Below the pieces are notes generated by a model. It did not search any database and had not been told where the DNA came from. It worked only from the letters and a program-made list of their open reading frames with translations. Source: Ferruginibacter sp. (GTDB taxonomy: Bacteria > Bacteroidota > Bacteroidia > Chitinophagales > Chitinophagaceae). Taken from it: a stretch of 64,000 nucleotides of DNA. Both the position numbers and the translations under genes were made by a program. The stretch is taken from the NCBI GenBank assembly GCA_030831945.1, contig JAURKC010000022.1, positions 62,001 to 126,000 of the forward strand. The letters are read 5' to 3'. Of this stretch, positions 63,244 through 64,000 are shown in pieces. The first letter of the stretch is position 1. The number at the start of each line of letters is the position of its first letter.

Positions 63244-63251
63244 TATATTTG
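63244..63251 (+). promoter_or_regulatory. -7 promoter element of aspS
   Basis: TATATTTG matches TAnnTTTG and would start transcription near 63257, where a folded leader begins. A stem-loop pair of alternatives, CCTTG/CAAGG (63197-63215) and GGTG/CACC (63214-63224), lies just upstream. Confidence 0.45.
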
Positions 63252-63256
63252 CATCC

Positions 63257-63365
63257 GCTAATTTGCAGTAGCCCTTTGGTGGAAGGTCTTTAAAAACTTT
63301 CTAATGTAAAGCCCTTGGATAATTACTGCTGGCAAAATTTACCTTTCCAACATAAAATATATTTC
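63257..63365 (+). promoter_or_regulatory. Structured 5' leader of aspS
   Basis: The 109 nt leader can form two nested stems. The outer is GCAGTA (63265-63270) with TACTGC (63324-63329), extended by AATTT/AAATT on its outside with a bulge. The inner is AAGGtCTTT (63283-63291) with AAAGcCCTT (63308-63316), eight pairs and one mismatch. The outer stem starts about where the promoter places the transcription start. There is no T-box motif, no T-rich terminator and no match to a known riboswitch that I can see, so its function is a guess. Confidence 0.4.
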
Positions 63366-64000
63366 ATGTATCGTTCTCATACTTGTGGCGAATTAAGGAT
63401 CACCGATGTAAAAAAAGAAGTTGCCCTCAGTGGATGGGTCCAAACCATCAGAAAATTTGGTAGTATCACTTTTGTGGATATCCGTGACCGTTATGGTATC
63501 ACCCAATTATTATTTTCTGAATCACTCAATGAGTTGCTAGAAGCCAACCCTTTGGGAAGAGAGTTTGTACTTCAAGTAAAAGGTATCGTTAACGAGAGAA
63601 GTAATAAAAATGCAAATATTCCTACAGGTGATATTGAAATTATTATTTCAGCGTTTACTATTTTAAATAAATCTGCTGTTCCTCCCTTTACTATTCAAGA
63701 TGATACCGATGGCGGTGATGAGTTAAGAATGAAATACCGGTTCTTGGATTTACGCAGAAACAGTGTAAAAAAGAATCTAGAATTGCGTTATGCGGTAGGT
63801 CGCAGCACTAGAAACTATCTGCATGAAAATAATTTCATGGATATTGAAACTCCTTTTCTAATAAAATCTACCCCAGAAGGAGCAAGAGATTTTGTAGTTC
63901 CTAGCAGAATGAATCCAGGTCAGTTTTATGCTTTACCTCAAAGTCCGCAGACCTTTAAACAGCTATTGATGGTGTCTGGTTATGATCGCTACTATCAAAT
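63366..64000 (+). CDS. aspS: Aspartyl-tRNA synthetase, N-terminal part
   Basis: Charges tRNA-Asp. The gene runs off the right edge; 211 residues are seen. The N-terminal anticodon-binding OB-fold begins [19 protein letters not shown] and includes [21 protein letters not shown]. The class II catalytic domain starts with [12 protein letters not shown], followed by motif 2 in [18 protein letters not shown] and [16 protein letters not shown]. The ATG at 63366 gives the conserved start. The gene has a long leader for the window (about 109 nt), unlike gltX. Confidence 0.95.
   Translation, partial: MYRSHTCGELRITDVKKEVALSGWVQTIRKFGSITFVDIRDRYGITQLLFSESLNELLEANPLGREFVLQVKGIVNERSNKNANIPTGDIEIIISAFTILNKSAVPPFTIQDDTDGGDELRMKYRFLDLRRNSVKKNLELRYAVGRSTRNYLHENNFMDIETPFLIKSTPEGARDFVVPSRMNPGQFYALPQSPQTFKQLLMVSGYDRYYQ

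Noticed and set aside
1..64000. tRNA genes, CRISPR arrays, insertion sequences or phage genes.
   Set aside because: No cloverleaf T-loop motif, direct-repeat array, transposase or integrase was seen on either strand; the gene content is ordinary core metabolism.

Overview
The window is a stretch of ordinary chromosome from a low-GC member of the Bacteroidota, most likely a Chitinophagaceae-type bacterium (the family is inferred, not proven). The evidence is the pair of gliding-motility transporter genes gldF-gldG, a fused MurF-alanine racemase, CcmB/CcmC/CcmD genes of the Bacteroidota type, a Kdo transferase (so a Gram-negative outer membrane), a two-gene methylmalonyl-CoA module, and repeated use of the Bacteroidota promoter element TAnnTTTG just upstream of start codons. 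I see no rRNA, tRNA, CRISPR array, insertion sequence, prophage or integrase.

Layout. 1-5.7 kb: end of an SGNH-type hydrolase, gltX, a stand-alone B12-binding mutase subunit, a crotonase, a metallophosphoesterase and fumC. 5.7-12.5 kb (minus strand): lspA, murF-alr fusion, a TerC-type membrane protein, gldG, gldF. 12.5-16.4 kb: an intergenic region with a possible small RNA, then iscS-iscU-iscA (minus), methylmalonyl-CoA epimerase (plus) and a glyoxalase-II-like hydrolase (minus). 16.5-25 kb: a large outer-membrane propeller/barrel protein, a secreted protein of unknown function, a TIGR01777-type epimerase and a FadN-type beta-oxidation enzyme. 25-32.7 kb: metG, LD-carboxypeptidase, two paralogous membrane-anchored alpha/beta hydrolases, a rhodanese and a Kup potassium transporter. 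33-40.5 kb: a seven-gene minus-strand nucleotide-sugar operon (aminotransferase, Ugd, UDP-xylose synthase, WbpO-type, WbpP-type, RfbC, RfbD). 40.6-45 kb: Kdo transferase, a hypothetical protein, tdk and ccmB-ccmC-ccmD. 45-50 kb (minus): LysM protein, an RsmF-like methyltransferase, another methyltransferase, folA, thyA. 50-60 kb: a GNAT acetyltransferase, two isocitrate dehydrogenases of different subfamilies side by side, a VF530 protein, mnmA, an RsmB-like methyltransferase, then sucB and sucA. 60-64 kb: rpsT, an M14 carboxypeptidase, a small membrane protein and the start of aspS behind a structured leader.

How the genes fit together. The TCA cycle is well represented (fumC, two icd genes, sucA-sucB). 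Propionyl/methylmalonyl-CoA metabolism appears as a B12 subunit and an epimerase. Envelope building is represented by murF-alr, lspA, Kdo transferase, LD-carboxypeptidase and the nucleotide-sugar operon, which should supply UDP-GlcA, UDP-Xyl, UDP-GalNAc, UDP-GalNAcA and the last two steps to dTDP-L-rhamnose. Translation is represented by gltX, metG, aspS, mnmA, rpsT and two rRNA methyltransferase homologues.

I did not find a clearly new multi-gene system. The points most worth a second look are the tandem type I/type II isocitrate dehydrogenases, whose type I member has lost the classical NADP-binding residues; the folded aspS leader; a peptidase-like domain without its active-site motif in the large barrel protein; a possible small RNA near 12.7-12.85 kb; and promoters so close to gltX and lspA that the mRNAs may be leaderless. 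Gene starts were moved inward from the longest open frame where a signal peptide, family N-terminus or promoter supported it; those cases are stated.
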